NCBI RefSeq assembly: GCF_001485575.1
Contig: NZ_BCNB01000006.1
Coordinates: 124,001 to 188,000 of the forward strand
Direction: 5' to 3'
DNA: 64,000 nucleotides
Origin: Haloarcula sp. CBA1127
GTDB lineage: Archaea; Halobacteriota; Halobacteria; Halobacteriales; Haloarculaceae
Position numbers and translations under genes: made by a program. Positions 16,629-25,878 of the stretch are shown in pieces; position 1 is the first letter of the stretch, and every line of letters begins with the position of its first letter. The notes under the pieces were generated by a model. It made no database searches. It was not told where the DNA came from and worked only from the letters and a program-made list of their open reading frames with translations.

Positions 16629-17456
16629 CTACAGCCCGTCGGTGATGTGGCCGGCAACCCGTGCAGTCGCGCAGGCATTCGCGCGCCGGTGTGCAAAGAC
16701 CGTTCGGGCGTCAGCCACGGCGTCCTCGTCGCGGGTGAAGGCCACGTCCGGGTATCGAACATCAGTCAGTACCAGCGGTTCGGGTGGAGCCGGCGGAACC
16801 CCGTCGGGCCCGCTGATAGGTTCCGGCGAGAGAATGCGGTCAACCTTCGATGGCGGGGCCGATCCGTCCGCGACGGCCGCCGCGAGCGAGACGAGCCGGC
16901 GAACCAGCTGGCGGCAAAACCCACCGGCCGTGAACCGAACGATGAGGAACTGGCCATCCCGTGTCCAGTCGATACTGACGGTTCGCTCAGTGCCGGTGTC
17001 GTCGGACGTGAGGTTGTGGAAGTCGTGGGCACCGGCGAGCGCGTCGACAGCGTCGGCCCACCGCCCGTCGTCGACCGGTTCGTGTCCGGGTCGGTCCGCG
17101 TCCGACGGCGCGTACAGGTAGTAGGTGTACGTGCGCTGGGTGGCGTCGTGGGTCGCGTGGAAGTCCTCGGGGACATCAGCGCTTGCCCACACCCGAATGT
17201 CGTCCGGGAGTTCGCCGTTGAACGCCACCGGTGAGAGCCACGCGGGCGCGTCGAAGGCGACGGTCTGTGCCCGCGCAGAGACGCCGGCATCAGTCCGGCC
17301 GGCGGCCGCGTACCGGTCAGGGAGCCCCTCACCGCGCTCACAGACACCGAGGCGAACGAGCGCCGAGCGCAGTCGCCCCTCGACGGTGTCGACGTCGGGC
17401 TGGCGCTGGAACCCGTGATACGGTTGGCCGTCGTAGGCCACGCGGTAGGCGCGCAT
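16629..17456 (-). CDS. truA: tRNA pseudouridine synthase A
   Basis: A 275-residue enzyme, MRAYRVAYDGQPYHGFQRQP. It converts uridines in the tRNA anticodon arm (positions 38-40) to pseudouridine. The catalytic Asp is in RYAAAGRTDAGVSA, and the FHATHDATQRTYTYYLY and GGFCRQLVRRLVS motifs are typical of TruA. The ATG at 17456 is chosen over an upstream one at 17489 because the family begins right at this strand. It lies 45 bp upstream of pepF and may be co-transcribed with it. Confidence 0.94.
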   Translation of the reverse strand: MRAYRVAYDGQPYHGFQRQPDVDTVEGRLRSALVRLGVCERGEGLPDRYAAAGRTDAGVSARAQTVAFDAPAWLSPVAFNGELPDDIRVWASADVPEDFHATHDATQRTYTYYLYAPSDADRPGHEPVDDGRWADAVDALAGAHDFHNLTSDDTGTERTVSIDWTRDGQFLIVRFTAGGFCRQLVRRLVSLAAAVADGSAPPSKVDRILSPEPISGPDGVPPAPPEPLVLTDVRYPDVAFTRDEDAVADARTVFAHRRANACATARVAGHITDGL

Positions 17457-17551
17457 ACCGATTTGTCGACTGCGAGCCACTTGTCTCACCCGAATCTCAG
17501 TCGCTGGGAAGGATAGACGAACTTAGGCGTCCTGAGGACAAAGACGGGGGT

Positions 17552-18058
17552 ATGTCCAACGCCGCCGCGGCGGATCACAACTTCCCTCGCCCGCCCGAAA
17601 CGTTCACCGACCACGACGGGCGGACGGTAACAATCGAGGCCTATGACGGCGACATCGACCCACTGGTGGAGATGTATGCTGACTTCGGGACCGACTCCCG
17701 GTCACAGGGTGTCCCACCCCGGACTGAAGCGGACATCCGCGACTGGCTGCCGAACCTTGTCGAAGACGGCCTGAACGTCGTTGTCTGGCACGAGGATCGA
17801 GCCGTCGGCCACTCCGTCCTCGTCCCGTATCAGGACACATCGGAGCTGGCGATTTTCGTCCACCCGGACTACCAGCACGCCGGCATCGGCTCACAGCTCA
17901 TCCGCGTCTTGCTTGGCTACGGGCAGGAAAACGGGCTCGACCGCGTCTGGCTTTCGGTCTCGAACACGAACCACGTCGCCCGGGCACTGTACGAATCAGT
18001 CGGCTTCGAGACGATTGCCAAAGAGCGCGTGGAAATGGAGATGGAACGGGCGCTCTGA
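17552..18058 (+). CDS. GNAT family N-acetyltransferase
   Basis: A 168-residue acetyl-CoA-dependent transferase, MSNAAAADHNFPRPPETFTD. The acetyl-CoA binding motif A is FVHPDYQHAGIGSQLIRVLL (the Q/R-x-x-G-x-G/A pattern) and motif B is ARALYESVGFETIAKERVEM. The N-terminal ~25 residues are a flexible extension. Substrate unknown; haloarchaeal homologues are often protein acetyltransferases. It is divergent from truA, with a small inverted repeat (GTCCT-G-AGGAC, 17529-17539) just upstream. Confidence 0.9.
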   Translation: MSNAAAADHNFPRPPETFTDHDGRTVTIEAYDGDIDPLVEMYADFGTDSRSQGVPPRTEADIRDWLPNLVEDGLNVVVWHEDRAVGHSVLVPYQDTSELAIFVHPDYQHAGIGSQLIRVLLGYGQENGLDRVWLSVSNTNHVARALYESVGFETIAKERVEMEMERAL

Positions 18059-18126
18059 CCGGACCGCCTCGCGGACGGCCTCACGCAGGGATAGTGGTCA
18101 CGCGGGAGTAGCGTCTGGACTCCGTC

Positions 18127-18549
18127 TCATTCAGTTTCGAGGCTGATTTCTCTGTCAGCCTCACCGACCGTCTCCTCTGTTTCACTGTTTGCTGAGAGTG
18201 ATTCGGTTTCCAACAGTCGGTCCAGTCGCCGCTCGAACTCGCTGTCCGTCAGTTCACCGCGGGCGTACCGCTCTCGGAGTTGGTCGACCGGGTCTACCGT
18301 CGGTTCCGAAGCCGTGGCCATGTCAGCTTCGTCCGACTCCGGCTCGGCCGCCGGCGATTCAATCATCGGCAGTTTCGATCCCAGCAGGGCGACAAGCGGG
18401 GCCAGGATGAACCAGCCGAGGATGATAAATACTGGAGCAAGCACGTTTCCGAGGCCGGCCGCACCTGCGAGCATGGCAAAGCCCATCGACAGTATCGCGA
18501 TGGTTGCGACGAGCTTCCACCTCGGGAGGGCGATGGAGGGGAGCTGCAT
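18127..18549 (-). CDS. SHOCT domain membrane protein
   Basis: A 140-residue protein with two N-terminal membrane helices (about residues 12-32 and 36-58), an acidic linker and, near residues 87-115, a SHOCT motif (DQLRERYARGELTDSEFERRLDRLL). SHOCT is a short C-terminal helical module of unknown, possibly oligomerising, function. Two-helix SHOCT proteins are very common in haloarchaea. The tail is rich in Glu and Thr. It follows hisS in the same direction, beginning 62 bp after the hisS stop... seen from hisS it is the next leftward gene. Confidence 0.87.
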   Translation of the reverse strand: MQLPSIALPRWKLVATIAILSMGFAMLAGAAGLGNVLAPVFIILGWFILAPLVALLGSKLPMIESPAAEPESDEADMATASEPTVDPVDQLRERYARGELTDSEFERRLDRLLETESLSANSETEETVGEADREISLETE

Positions 18550-18610
18550 GTCGACTACTCAACACGCTGGTCGCAAAAAGTTACTGTCACAATCCGACCG
18601 CTATGTCGCG

Positions 18611-19918
18611 CTACTCCGCGAAGTCCTCAAACGTCGGCCGGTCGTGGTCGCCCGGGAACTCGGAGAGCGGGACGCTGACCTGTTCGCCGTCGTCCATCTC
18701 TTTGAGCGTCACCTCGTCGTTTTCGAGGTCCTGCTCGCCGACGATAACGACCGTCTCAGCGTTGATGCCGTCGGCGTACCCCATCTGCGCGCCGAAAGAC
18801 CGGTCGGCAACGTCGCTCTCAACGACGTGGCCCCGCTCGCGCAGGTCACGGGCGATGCGGGCCGCGGTCGGGCGCGTGTCGCCGACCTGCAGGACGTAGT
18901 AGTCCGTCGACAGCTCCTCGGCGGGCCAGACGCCGGCGCGCTGACAGAGGAGTTGGAGCGTGGCGTGTCCGGGCGCGAACCCGACGGCCGGCGTCGGCTG
19001 GCCGCCGAAGCCCTCGATGAGGTCGTCGTAGCGGCCGCCACCGAACACCGAGCGGGACACCTCGCCCGTCGAGTCGAAGCACTCGAAGACGACGCCGGTG
19101 TAGTAGTCCAGCCCGCGTGCGGTCGTCAGTGAGACGGTGAGGTGCTCGCGGACGCCGAAGTCCTCGGCCGCATCGAGCACTGCCTGAAGATTGTCGGTCG
19201 CCGCGCGGACATCCTCGGAGCCGGTGAGGTCCGCGAGCGTTTCGATTTCCGCGGCGTCGATCTGCAGCATCTCGTCGAACGTGTCGGCCTGGCCGTAGTT
19301 GAGCCCCGCTTCGACGAGCGCGTCGAGGTACTCGTCGTGGTCGACCTTCGCCCGCTTGTCGACCGCGCGAATCGCCTCGGGCACGTCCACATCGGCCTCG
19401 AAGGACTCCAGCACGCCCGAGAGGATATCCCGATGCGAGACGCGGATTTCGAAGTCCTCACCCGTCAGACCGAGGTCGGTGAGCATATCCACGGCGACGG
19501 CCAGAATCTCGGCGTCGGCCGTCGGCTCCGCCGACCCGAAGATGTCGACGTTGGTCTGGTAGAACTCGCGGAACCGCCCCTGCTGGGGCTCCTCGTAGCG
19601 CCAGAACGGTCGCGTCGACACCCACTTGATCGGTTTCGAGAGTTCCTGTTGCTTGGCGACAAACATCCGCGCGACGGTCGGCGTTAGCTCCGGCGTGAGT
19701 GCGACCTCGCGCCCGCCCTTGTCCTCGAAGCTGTACAGTTCCTCGACGATTTCCTCGCCGCTCTTGTCGACGTACATCTCGGTCGGCTCGATGGCCGGCG
19801 TGCCGATCTCTCGGAAGCCATAGCGCTGTGCAACGTCTTCCAGCGTGTCCATGGCCCACCGCCGAGCCTGCATCTCCTCGGGGTAGAAATCACGAAAGCC
19901 CTTGACGGAGTCGTACAT
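18611..19918 (-). CDS. hisS: Histidyl-tRNA synthetase
   Basis: A 435-residue class II aminoacyl-tRNA synthetase that charges tRNA-His. Motif 1 lies in the N-terminal ~60 residues, motif 2 around FWRYEEPQQGRFREFYQTNVD, and the histidine-specific segments are ARGLDYYTGVVFE and the motif 3 stretch GGGRYDDLIEGFGG followed by PAVGFAPG. The C-terminal ~95 residues are the anticodon-binding domain (DYYVLQVGDTRPTAARIARD). Start MYDSVKGFRDFYPEE is typical of the family. Confidence 0.95.
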   Translation of the reverse strand: MYDSVKGFRDFYPEEMQARRWAMDTLEDVAQRYGFREIGTPAIEPTEMYVDKSGEEIVEELYSFEDKGGREVALTPELTPTVARMFVAKQQELSKPIKWVSTRPFWRYEEPQQGRFREFYQTNVDIFGSAEPTADAEILAVAVDMLTDLGLTGEDFEIRVSHRDILSGVLESFEADVDVPEAIRAVDKRAKVDHDEYLDALVEAGLNYGQADTFDEMLQIDAAEIETLADLTGSEDVRAATDNLQAVLDAAEDFGVREHLTVSLTTARGLDYYTGVVFECFDSTGEVSRSVFGGGRYDDLIEGFGGQPTPAVGFAPGHATLQLLCQRAGVWPAEELSTDYYVLQVGDTRPTAARIARDLRERGHVVESDVADRSFGAQMGYADGINAETVVIVGEQDLENDEVTLKEMDDGEQVSVPLSEFPGDHDRPTFEDFAE

Positions 19919-20072
19919 ACCCGCGTCTACAGCGAGGGCGCGCTTGAACCTGTTCGTTCACGCTGACCAGACCCACGAACCATGGGCCGGTACCGCCCGG
20001 TAGAGACTCGCTAAAATGCGCCCACTGCTGCGTTTGCTGGCGATCTACCGATGACAGGCGGGCGTGGCCAGC

Positions 20073-20093
20073 GTCCGCTGGCGGTAAGCGGAC
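20073..20093. promoter_or_regulatory. 7-bp hairpin in the hisS upstream region
   Basis: GTCCGCT (20073-20079) and AGCGGAC (20087-20093) form a perfect inverted repeat with a 7-nt loop, inside the 255-bp space between the divergent hisS and RecA-like genes. It may be a binding site for either promoter. The rest of this space (19919-20173) shows no reading frame I would support. Confidence 0.35.
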
Positions 20094-20173
20094 TAGAGGC
20101 TGACTATGTGGGGAACGGCTCGTGTTAGAGAGGGGACAACAAAGATGCGCTCGTCCGAGGGTGGCCGTATGGG

Positions 20174-20839
20174 ATGGGCAGTGAATCGGTGGACGCCGCA
20201 CGGGGTGAGACAGTGACACAGCGATTCGAGACGGGTGTTCGAGCACTCGACCGGAAGCTTGACGGCGGCATTCCGACTGGAAGCCTCGTCACGCTGCTCG
20301 CCGAACCGGCGAGCCAGGCGGAGCTGTTTCTCTCCAAGTTCGTCGCCCGGCAGGAGACGGTGTATCTTTCCGGCGAACAGGCACTGACGGCGGTCACGTC
20401 GGCGCTGCGGTCCCAGCAAGGGACCTACGACGACCTCGCAGTCAGCCAACTGGATCGCGAGGCTCCGGTCAGCGATGCGCTCGCCCACGTCGAGGGGCTC
20501 AGTGAGGGATCGCTCCTCGTCGTCGACCCGGTCGAACCGCTCGAACGCGCAAATAAGGGAGAGTTTCGGGCCTTCCTCGAAACGCTGCAGGCCAGACTCA
20601 CACAGACCGATAGCGTCGCGGTCCTGTACACGCTCAAACACGACAGTACGCCGTCGCAACGACACCGAACGGAGTACACGAGCGACGTCGTGCTCGACCT
20701 CGAAACGACGCGACGCGACGACGCTATCGAAAACAGGCTCTTCGTCCCGAAGGTCCGCGGCGGCCGCGCGCTCACCGAACCAATCTGCCTCGACCTCACC
20801 GACCGCATCAGCGTTGACACCACCCGGGATATTGCTTAG
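20174..20839 (+). CDS. RecA/KaiC-like protein lacking a P-loop
   Basis: A 221-residue protein with a RecA/KaiC layout: FETGVRALDRKLDGGIPTGSLVTLLAE at residues ~17-43 aligns with the KaiC start ...G.D.ll.GGiP.G..v.i.G. The Walker A loop is destroyed: where GxxGxGK(T/S) is expected it reads AEPASQAELF. The Walker B strand is recognisable as GSLLVVDPVEP. ATP binding is therefore doubtful. Haloarchaeal genomes call relatives HTR-like or RecA-superfamily proteins. A role as a non-catalytic partner of a RadA/KaiC protein is only inference. Confidence 0.8.
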   Translation: MGSESVDAARGETVTQRFETGVRALDRKLDGGIPTGSLVTLLAEPASQAELFLSKFVARQETVYLSGEQALTAVTSALRSQQGTYDDLAVSQLDREAPVSDALAHVEGLSEGSLLVVDPVEPLERANKGEFRAFLETLQARLTQTDSVAVLYTLKHDSTPSQRHRTEYTSDVVLDLETTRRDDAIENRLFVPKVRGGRALTEPICLDLTDRISVDTTRDIA

Positions 20840-20877
20840 ACCGACGGACACACGCGCAGGACTCGAACCGCCAGCGG

Positions 20878-21495
20878 CTACCGCAGGCCCTGCACGCGGG
20901 ACTGCGTGTGCTCGGGGAACACGTCGGCCACGGCACCCTCGCCGTAGCGCTCCCGCAGGAGTGCGCGGAGTTCGACTTCGTAGTCGGCCTTCGGAATCTC
21001 GGCGCTGGGACCGCTCTCGACGACGAGTCGGTCGGCGGCCATCGCGTCGATAGCGCCGCGGCCGATGCCCGCAAGCGGCGCGAGGTAGTCCACGTCGAAA
21101 CGGTCCTCGATGCTCTGGGCGGGCGGGCGGTCCACTGTCGGCACCCGGTCATCGCGCCGGGTGCCGTCAGCCACGGCGTCGAGTGTGTCGATACCATCAG
21201 CATCGGCGACCCAGTCACCGCGGGCGACGGTTTCGACGGCGTGCTCGTGGACCTGCTGGATGCCGTTTCGCGGGTAGCCGTCGTCGTGCATCTGCTCGAC
21301 GGCGTCGTGGGCCACGTCCGGGTCCAGGTCAACCGTCACGTGATCGAAGCCGACAGCTGTTGCGCTCTCCTGTGCAGGGTCGGTGTCACAGACGCCAAAA
21401 GAGCCGCTGACGAGCGTCACGTTGTAAAAGGGGTCGAGCAAGAGCGCTGCCAGCGTCGAGTCCTTTCCGCCGCTGTACAACAGGGCACAGTCCAT
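20878..21495 (-). CDS. PP-loop (adenine nucleotide alpha-hydrolase) family protein
   Basis: A 205-residue protein beginning MDCALLYSGGKDSTLAALLL. SGGKDS is the PP-loop that binds ATP pyrophosphate in enzymes that adenylate a substrate (tRNA thiolases, GMP synthetase, diphthamide synthetase). The body (VDYLAPLAGIGRGAIDAMAA) is haloarchaeal in character. It abuts the PDCD5-like gene with no gap. Given the ribosomal context, tRNA or translation-factor modification is plausible, but the substrate is not known. Confidence 0.83.
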   Translation of the reverse strand: MDCALLYSGGKDSTLAALLLDPFYNVTLVSGSFGVCDTDPAQESATAVGFDHVTVDLDPDVAHDAVEQMHDDGYPRNGIQQVHEHAVETVARGDWVADADGIDTLDAVADGTRRDDRVPTVDRPPAQSIEDRFDVDYLAPLAGIGRGAIDAMAADRLVVESGPSAEIPKADYEVELRALLRERYGEGAVADVFPEHTQSRVQGLR

Positions 21496-21840
21496 CTACC
21501 GGCGCTTGATGTCGAAGCTCTTGGAGTCGGGGGTCAGCTCCGAGAGGAGTTCCTTCATCTGATCCTCGTCGATCTGGCCCTGCACGCGGCCGCTCTGGGC
21601 CAGCGCGACGACCTGCTGTTCGATCTGTTCGCCGACCTGCGGTTTCGACATCTTGACCGTGTTGAGCCGCTTGCGTGCGCCGTCGGTGAGGTTCTGCTTG
21701 AGGACTGCCTGCTTCTGGGCGTCAGCCTGCTGCTTGGCCGCTTCTTGCGCCTCGCCCTCGCCGCCCTGCTGTTCCTTGAGCTGCTCCATCTTCTTTTTCC
21801 GGAGCTCTTCGAGTTCCTCCTCGCTGGGGTCGCCACTCAT
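21496..21840 (-). CDS. PDCD5-related DNA-binding protein
   Basis: A 114-residue protein, [20 protein letters not shown], with a charged helical N-terminus ([22 protein letters not shown] in pieces) followed by the conserved PDCD5/TFAR19 three-helix core ([19 protein letters not shown], then [19 protein letters not shown] and LKELLSEL). Archaeal homologues bind double-stranded DNA; the eukaryotic relative is linked to apoptosis. The gene is commonly next to rps19e in archaea, as here, suggesting linkage to translation genes. Confidence 0.93.
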   Translation of the reverse strand: MSGDPSEEELEELRKKKMEQLKEQQGGEGEAQEAAKQQADAQKQAVLKQNLTDGARKRLNTVKMSKPQVGEQIEQQVVALAQSGRVQGQIDEDQMKELLSELTPDSKSFDIKRR

Positions 21841-21927
21841 AGTTGTATGGAAGTACTGGAGTCGGTCGGAAAACGATTTCGGAGCAGGGGCTACGGGCCA
21901 GCTAAAAAACAGCGAGAAAGGCGTCAG

Positions 21928-22389
21928 TTACGCGTAGCGTTCGAGTTCCGGACGGTCGAGTTCCGTCAGGAGGTCGCCTGCGGTGTCATCAAGGAGACTG
22001 CGGCCCTCGCCAGTGATACGGCGGCCGTCGTTCTCGCTGGTCTCGACGTAGCCGGCGTCTTCGAGCTGCTGGAGCGCCGTCCGGATGATGTTGCCCGAGC
22101 CCTTGGTCTTCTGGTGCGGGCGGACGCGGTAGCGGGTCGTCCCCTGCTTCGAGGTACCGTACTCGGAGCGGAGGGCGTTGACGCCGACAGGACCGTCGAC
22201 GGCGACCTTTCGGAGGAGGCTGGCTGCGCGCCGCGTCCAGAAGTCCTCCTGCTCAGGTGGGAGTTCGCGGTCGACACCGGTCTTGGTGAACTCGGCCCAG
22301 TCCGGCGCTTCGATGTCGTCTTCGTCTGCGAGCGTCTCCGTGAGTGCCTCGATGAGTTCCTCGGGGGGAACGTCGTAGAGTGTAGCCAT
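21928..22389 (-). CDS. rps19e: 30S ribosomal protein S19e
   Basis: A 153-residue archaeal/eukaryotic-type ribosomal protein, MATLYDVPPEELIEALTETL. The family features DFWTRRAASLLRKVAVDGPVGV, the YGTSKQGTTRY segment, RPHQKTKGSGNIIRTALQQLEDAG and a winged-helix-like fold are all present. It is needed for small-subunit maturation. It heads the leftward cluster rps19e - PDCD5 - PP-loop protein. Confidence 0.96.
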   Translation of the reverse strand: MATLYDVPPEELIEALTETLADEDDIEAPDWAEFTKTGVDRELPPEQEDFWTRRAASLLRKVAVDGPVGVNALRSEYGTSKQGTTRYRVRPHQKTKGSGNIIRTALQQLEDAGYVETSENDGRRITGEGRSLLDDTAGDLLTELDRPELERYA

Positions 22390-22506
22390 TGCAGATTTCT
22401 TTCCGTCGCCGTCATTTAAACGCGTCGTTCGCAGTCGGCGGGCGTGAACCGTTCACTCGCCCGTAGGGCAGCGATGACGCCACCCGCCTACAGTTGTGAG
22501 CGGGAC

Positions 22507-23541
22507 TCACTCCTCGGGCGATGCGGCCCGGTCGACACTGAGCGCAGCGGCGACGCCGCCGCCGATAACCGTTGGCAACAGGTAGCTCCCGACGCGGTGG
22601 ATCAGCACCGCAGAGGTGGCGAGGGCGGCCGAAACCGGGGCCGTCGAGACCAGCAGCGTCACGAGCACCGTTTCGATAGCGCCGGACCCGCCGGGAAGCG
22701 GGACGACGCTGGCGATGCTCCCAACAGGGACGACAAGCAGGACAACTTCGACCGGTACTGGTGCCCCAACGGCGTACAGCGACGTCCACAGCGATGCCGA
22801 CAGGCAGATCCAGCCAACGGCCGAGAGCCCGAAGGTCTGGAGGACCGTCCGCCGGTCGGTCGCGATGCGTTCGATGGCCGAAAAGAACCCCTCAATTCGT
22901 GCCTCGATGTTGGCCGCGGATGGGGGTGACCACCGTGGCACGACATTCGACAGCCCTGCGAGGGCCGGTGAGACACCGCGAATGACCAGCGCTTGCACCC
23001 GATCCCGGTGTCGCCAGCCCAGGACAGCTGCAGTGGGGATGCCGACCGCGAGCACCGCGACTGCTCCGGCGGCAAACGCCAGATTCCGAGTTAGCTGGAC
23101 CGCGCCGGCAGCGACGAAGGTGAAGCCGATGACGGCATACCCGACCGACGGCAGGAAGTGGACTGTGTCGACGGTGGCGATAGCCGCCAGCCCGGTCTCG
23201 TACTCGGTGTCGGCAGCCGTCGATATCAACAGCGCGCTCACGGGCTCGCCGCCGGCCTGGCCAAAGGGCGTGACGTTGTTCGAGAACACGGCGGCGACGA
23301 ACACGAGAACCGCAGTGTGTGGCGCCACCGGTGCGCCCAGCGCTTGGAGAACCGTCCACAGCGCTAGTCCCCACGAGACAAGCCACAGTATGGCGATGCC
23401 TGCGACGGCGAGAAGCGCCCCTGGGTCCGCCGTCGCAAGCGCGTCCAGCGTCTCGTCGACGCCGACAAGCCACACCAGCCCCGCGAGGACGGCGAGCGCG
23501 GCCGCGAACCCGACGACCGTCGCCATCCGGTTCCCATCCAT
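22507..23541 (-). CDS. Flippase-like membrane protein (UPF0104 / LPG synthase transmembrane family)
   Basis: A 344-residue polytopic protein, MDGNRMATVVGFAAALAVLA, with about eight helices. The motif NNVTPFGQAGGEPVSALLI near residue 85 and VPLPGGSGAIETVL near 285 (repeats of the P-x-x-G-G pattern) define the AglD/MprF transmembrane family, which moves or transfers lipid-linked sugars. In Haloferax, AglD of this family helps N-glycosylation, so a cell-surface lipid or glycan role is plausible. The frame extends upstream to 23970, but that part is antisense to thiL and is rejected. It is divergent from thiL, sharing a 96-bp promoter region. Confidence 0.85.
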   Translation of the reverse strand: MDGNRMATVVGFAAALAVLAGLVWLVGVDETLDALATADPGALLAVAGIAILWLVSWGLALWTVLQALGAPVAPHTAVLVFVAAVFSNNVTPFGQAGGEPVSALLISTAADTEYETGLAAIATVDTVHFLPSVGYAVIGFTFVAAGAVQLTRNLAFAAGAVAVLAVGIPTAAVLGWRHRDRVQALVIRGVSPALAGLSNVVPRWSPPSAANIEARIEGFFSAIERIATDRRTVLQTFGLSAVGWICLSASLWTSLYAVGAPVPVEVVLLVVPVGSIASVVPLPGGSGAIETVLVTLLVSTAPVSAALATSAVLIHRVGSYLLPTVIGGGVAAALSVDRAASPEE

Positions 23542-23637
23542 GTGGATGGGATTGGCAGTCTCAGGTTTCAACCCACCGACCCTGTCCCGCCAGCGGATAT
23601 CCGCGGGGGTTTTGCCTCGGGGACCTGACGACGGAGT

Positions 23638-24504
23638 ATGGACGAGCGGGCCGCACTCGCTGACCTCGCCGACCGGCTTCCCGACGTGGGCGACGACTGC
23701 GCCATCGTGGACGGCCAGGTCATTACGACCGATATGCTCCACGAGCGGACGGACTTCCCGACGGGGACGACCCGCTACACGGCCGGCTGGCGGGCCGTCG
23801 CCGCCTCGCTGTCGGACGTAGCGGCGATGGGGGCCGACGCAACCGCGGCGGTGGCCGCGTACGGCGCGCCATCGTTCGAGGCGGACGAACTCGCGGCGTT
23901 CATCGACGGCGCACAGGATGTGTGTCACGCTGTCGGTTCGGAGTACGTCGGCGGGGACCTGGACAGCCACGACGAGTTCACCGTCGCGACGACGGCCATC
24001 GGCTCCGCGGCTGACCCGGTCCGGCGTTCTGGCGCGACACCCGGAGACGCGGTCTGTGTCACCGGAACGCTCGGCCGGTCGGCCGCCGCTCTCGAACTGT
24101 TCGACCGAGGCGACACCGGCCGGGCGAACAAGCTATTCCAGTTTGAGCCTCGCGTCCGCGCGGGCGTCGCGCTCCGACCACACGCGACAGCGATGATGGA
24201 TTCAAGCGACGGCCTAGCCCGCTCGCTGCACCAGCTGGCTGCGGCCAGCGGCTGTGGCTTCGCTGTCGAGGAGCCACTGCCGATAGACGCACAAGTCGAC
24301 GCGCTCGCGGAGACGGAACGGGAGCGCAGAGAGCTGGGCGTGTTCTTCGGTGAGGACTTCGAGCTGGTGTGTACGCTGCCTGAATCCGACGTGCTCGAAG
24401 CCAGAGAGGCCACGCCGTGCCCGCTCCACCGGATCGGAACGGTCACCGAGGACGGCGTGACGCTCAATGGCGAGCCGCTTCCGGACCGAGGGTACTCACA
24501 CTGA
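23638..24504 (+). CDS. thiL: Thiamine-monophosphate kinase
   Basis: A 288-residue enzyme that phosphorylates thiamine monophosphate to the diphosphate cofactor. Motifs: PDVGDDCAIVDG (metal/ATP binding) near residue 15, TTDMLHERTDF near 31, WRAVAASLSDVAAMGA near 51, SEYVGGDLDS near 99, and MMDSSDGLARSL near 186. The length is a little short of the bacterial ~320 because of a compact N-terminus (MDERAALADLADRLP). It is divergent from the flippase-like gene. Confidence 0.93.
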   Translation: MDERAALADLADRLPDVGDDCAIVDGQVITTDMLHERTDFPTGTTRYTAGWRAVAASLSDVAAMGADATAAVAAYGAPSFEADELAAFIDGAQDVCHAVGSEYVGGDLDSHDEFTVATTAIGSAADPVRRSGATPGDAVCVTGTLGRSAAALELFDRGDTGRANKLFQFEPRVRAGVALRPHATAMMDSSDGLARSLHQLAAASGCGFAVEEPLPIDAQVDALAETERERRELGVFFGEDFELVCTLPESDVLEAREATPCPLHRIGTVTEDGVTLNGEPLPDRGYSH

Positions 24505-24532
24505 GAACGGCCACAGCGACACCACCTGACAG

Positions 24533-25783
24533 TTAGACCGCGCTGATCTCGAACGGAACCGGCGTGAAACAGGCCAGTCCCAACAGGAACGTAAACAGGC
24601 CAAGCAGCGCTCGCCGCCGGTCCAGCGTCGCGTCCACGGTCGGGCGGGCCGGACCGGCGTACGCGAGCCCGGTGGCGAACAGGCCCCAGAACACCCACAG
24701 GCCCCAGACGCCGAAGCCGACCGGCGGCGGGTCGCGAGTGAAATACAGGTAGCCGGCGAGTGCGAACAGTGCGCCGGGCACCGCGGCGGCGATGGTTTCC
24801 TGACGCCGTCCAACAATGGACCGCACGATGTGGCCGCCGTCGAGTTGCCCCACTGGAAGCAGATTCAGGAACGTGAAGAACATCCCGGCCCAGCCGGCAA
24901 ACACGATGGGGTGGACTGACTCGCCGGGGCCGACCTCGGTTCCGAGCCCCAGCGCGTTCACCAGCGCTTCCAGCGCCTGGAACAGGAGCGGATAGTTGAA
25001 CGTGATGATGACGCCGGTGTCGCTGTTTGCCACGCGTTCCGGGACCGTAATCGGGTCTATCGAGAGGCCGATGACCGTGACGATGGTCGTCGCGACGAGT
25101 CCGGCGAGCGGGCCGGCGACGCCGATGTCAAACAGTGCCGTCCGGTCGGGGATGCGCCCGCGGATGTTGATGACCGCCCCCATCGTCCCCAGGTACGACG
25201 GAAACGGGATGAAATACGGGAGCGTCACGTCGACGCCGTGATAGCGAGCCGCGGCGTAGTGACCCAGTTCGTGGATGCCGAGCACGCCGAGCATCGCGAC
25301 CACGAACGGCCAGGCTTCGAACACGCGAAGCGGGTCCTCGGCGACCGGAATATAGTACCAAGCGCTCGCGCCGACGTAGAGCGTCGATGCGATAGTTGCG
25401 AACAGGAGCCCGATGTTGAGCCACGGGATACCGCCGGTGCCCGTGTCGGCGGGCTCCGCGACCAGTGCGTACTGGTTCGGGCGCGCGTTCAACACACCAC
25501 CGGAGGCGGTAATCGAGTCATCAACGCCCGGACCGCCGACAACAGTAGTGCCACCGTTGCTTGCAGCGGCAGCCGAATCGACTGATCCGGGACCAAGTTC
25601 TTCGAGTCGAACGTCGTAGCCCCGCTGTCGAAACACCGGCTTGAGTTGCTCAACGGCGGCGTCTGGGGGCACTAGCGGGTCACCGATATACTGGACAGTG
25701 CCGTCCGTCCGCCGCACTGACGAGACGGAGAACACGCCGGCCAGTCGGTCAGGCGACGGCGGGTCCGCGGCGGAGCCACTCAT
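24533..25783 (-). CDS. Site-2 protease (M50 zinc metalloprotease)
   Basis: A 416-residue membrane protease. About 110 soluble acidic residues come first, then roughly six helices. HELGHYAAARYHG near residue 169 gives two zinc ligands and the catalytic Glu, and NLLPVGQLDGGHIVRS near 305 gives the Asp ligand. Such enzymes cleave membrane-anchored proteins within the bilayer. The soluble N-terminal region lacks a PDZ signature. It overlaps nothing and is convergent with thiL (28 bp between stops). Confidence 0.92.
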   Translation of the reverse strand: MSGSAADPPSPDRLAGVFSVSSVRRTDGTVQYIGDPLVPPDAAVEQLKPVFRQRGYDVRLEELGPGSVDSAAAASNGGTTVVGGPGVDDSITASGGVLNARPNQYALVAEPADTGTGGIPWLNIGLLFATIASTLYVGASAWYYIPVAEDPLRVFEAWPFVVAMLGVLGIHELGHYAAARYHGVDVTLPYFIPFPSYLGTMGAVINIRGRIPDRTALFDIGVAGPLAGLVATTIVTVIGLSIDPITVPERVANSDTGVIITFNYPLLFQALEALVNALGLGTEVGPGESVHPIVFAGWAGMFFTFLNLLPVGQLDGGHIVRSIVGRRQETIAAAVPGALFALAGYLYFTRDPPPVGFGVWGLWVFWGLFATGLAYAGPARPTVDATLDRRRALLGLFTFLLGLACFTPVPFEISAV

Positions 25784-25878
25784 CGACTACTCGTAAACGA
25801 TGCGGGCACAAATACTCCGCGAACGATCACACAGCTAGCAGGTACTCCGTCCGAAAACTGTACGCGGGGACCAGTCGC

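Noticed and set aside
23542-23970. N-terminal extension of the flippase-like protein
   Set aside because: It runs antisense through thiL and lacks family similarity. The hydrophobic start at 23541 is where the family begins.
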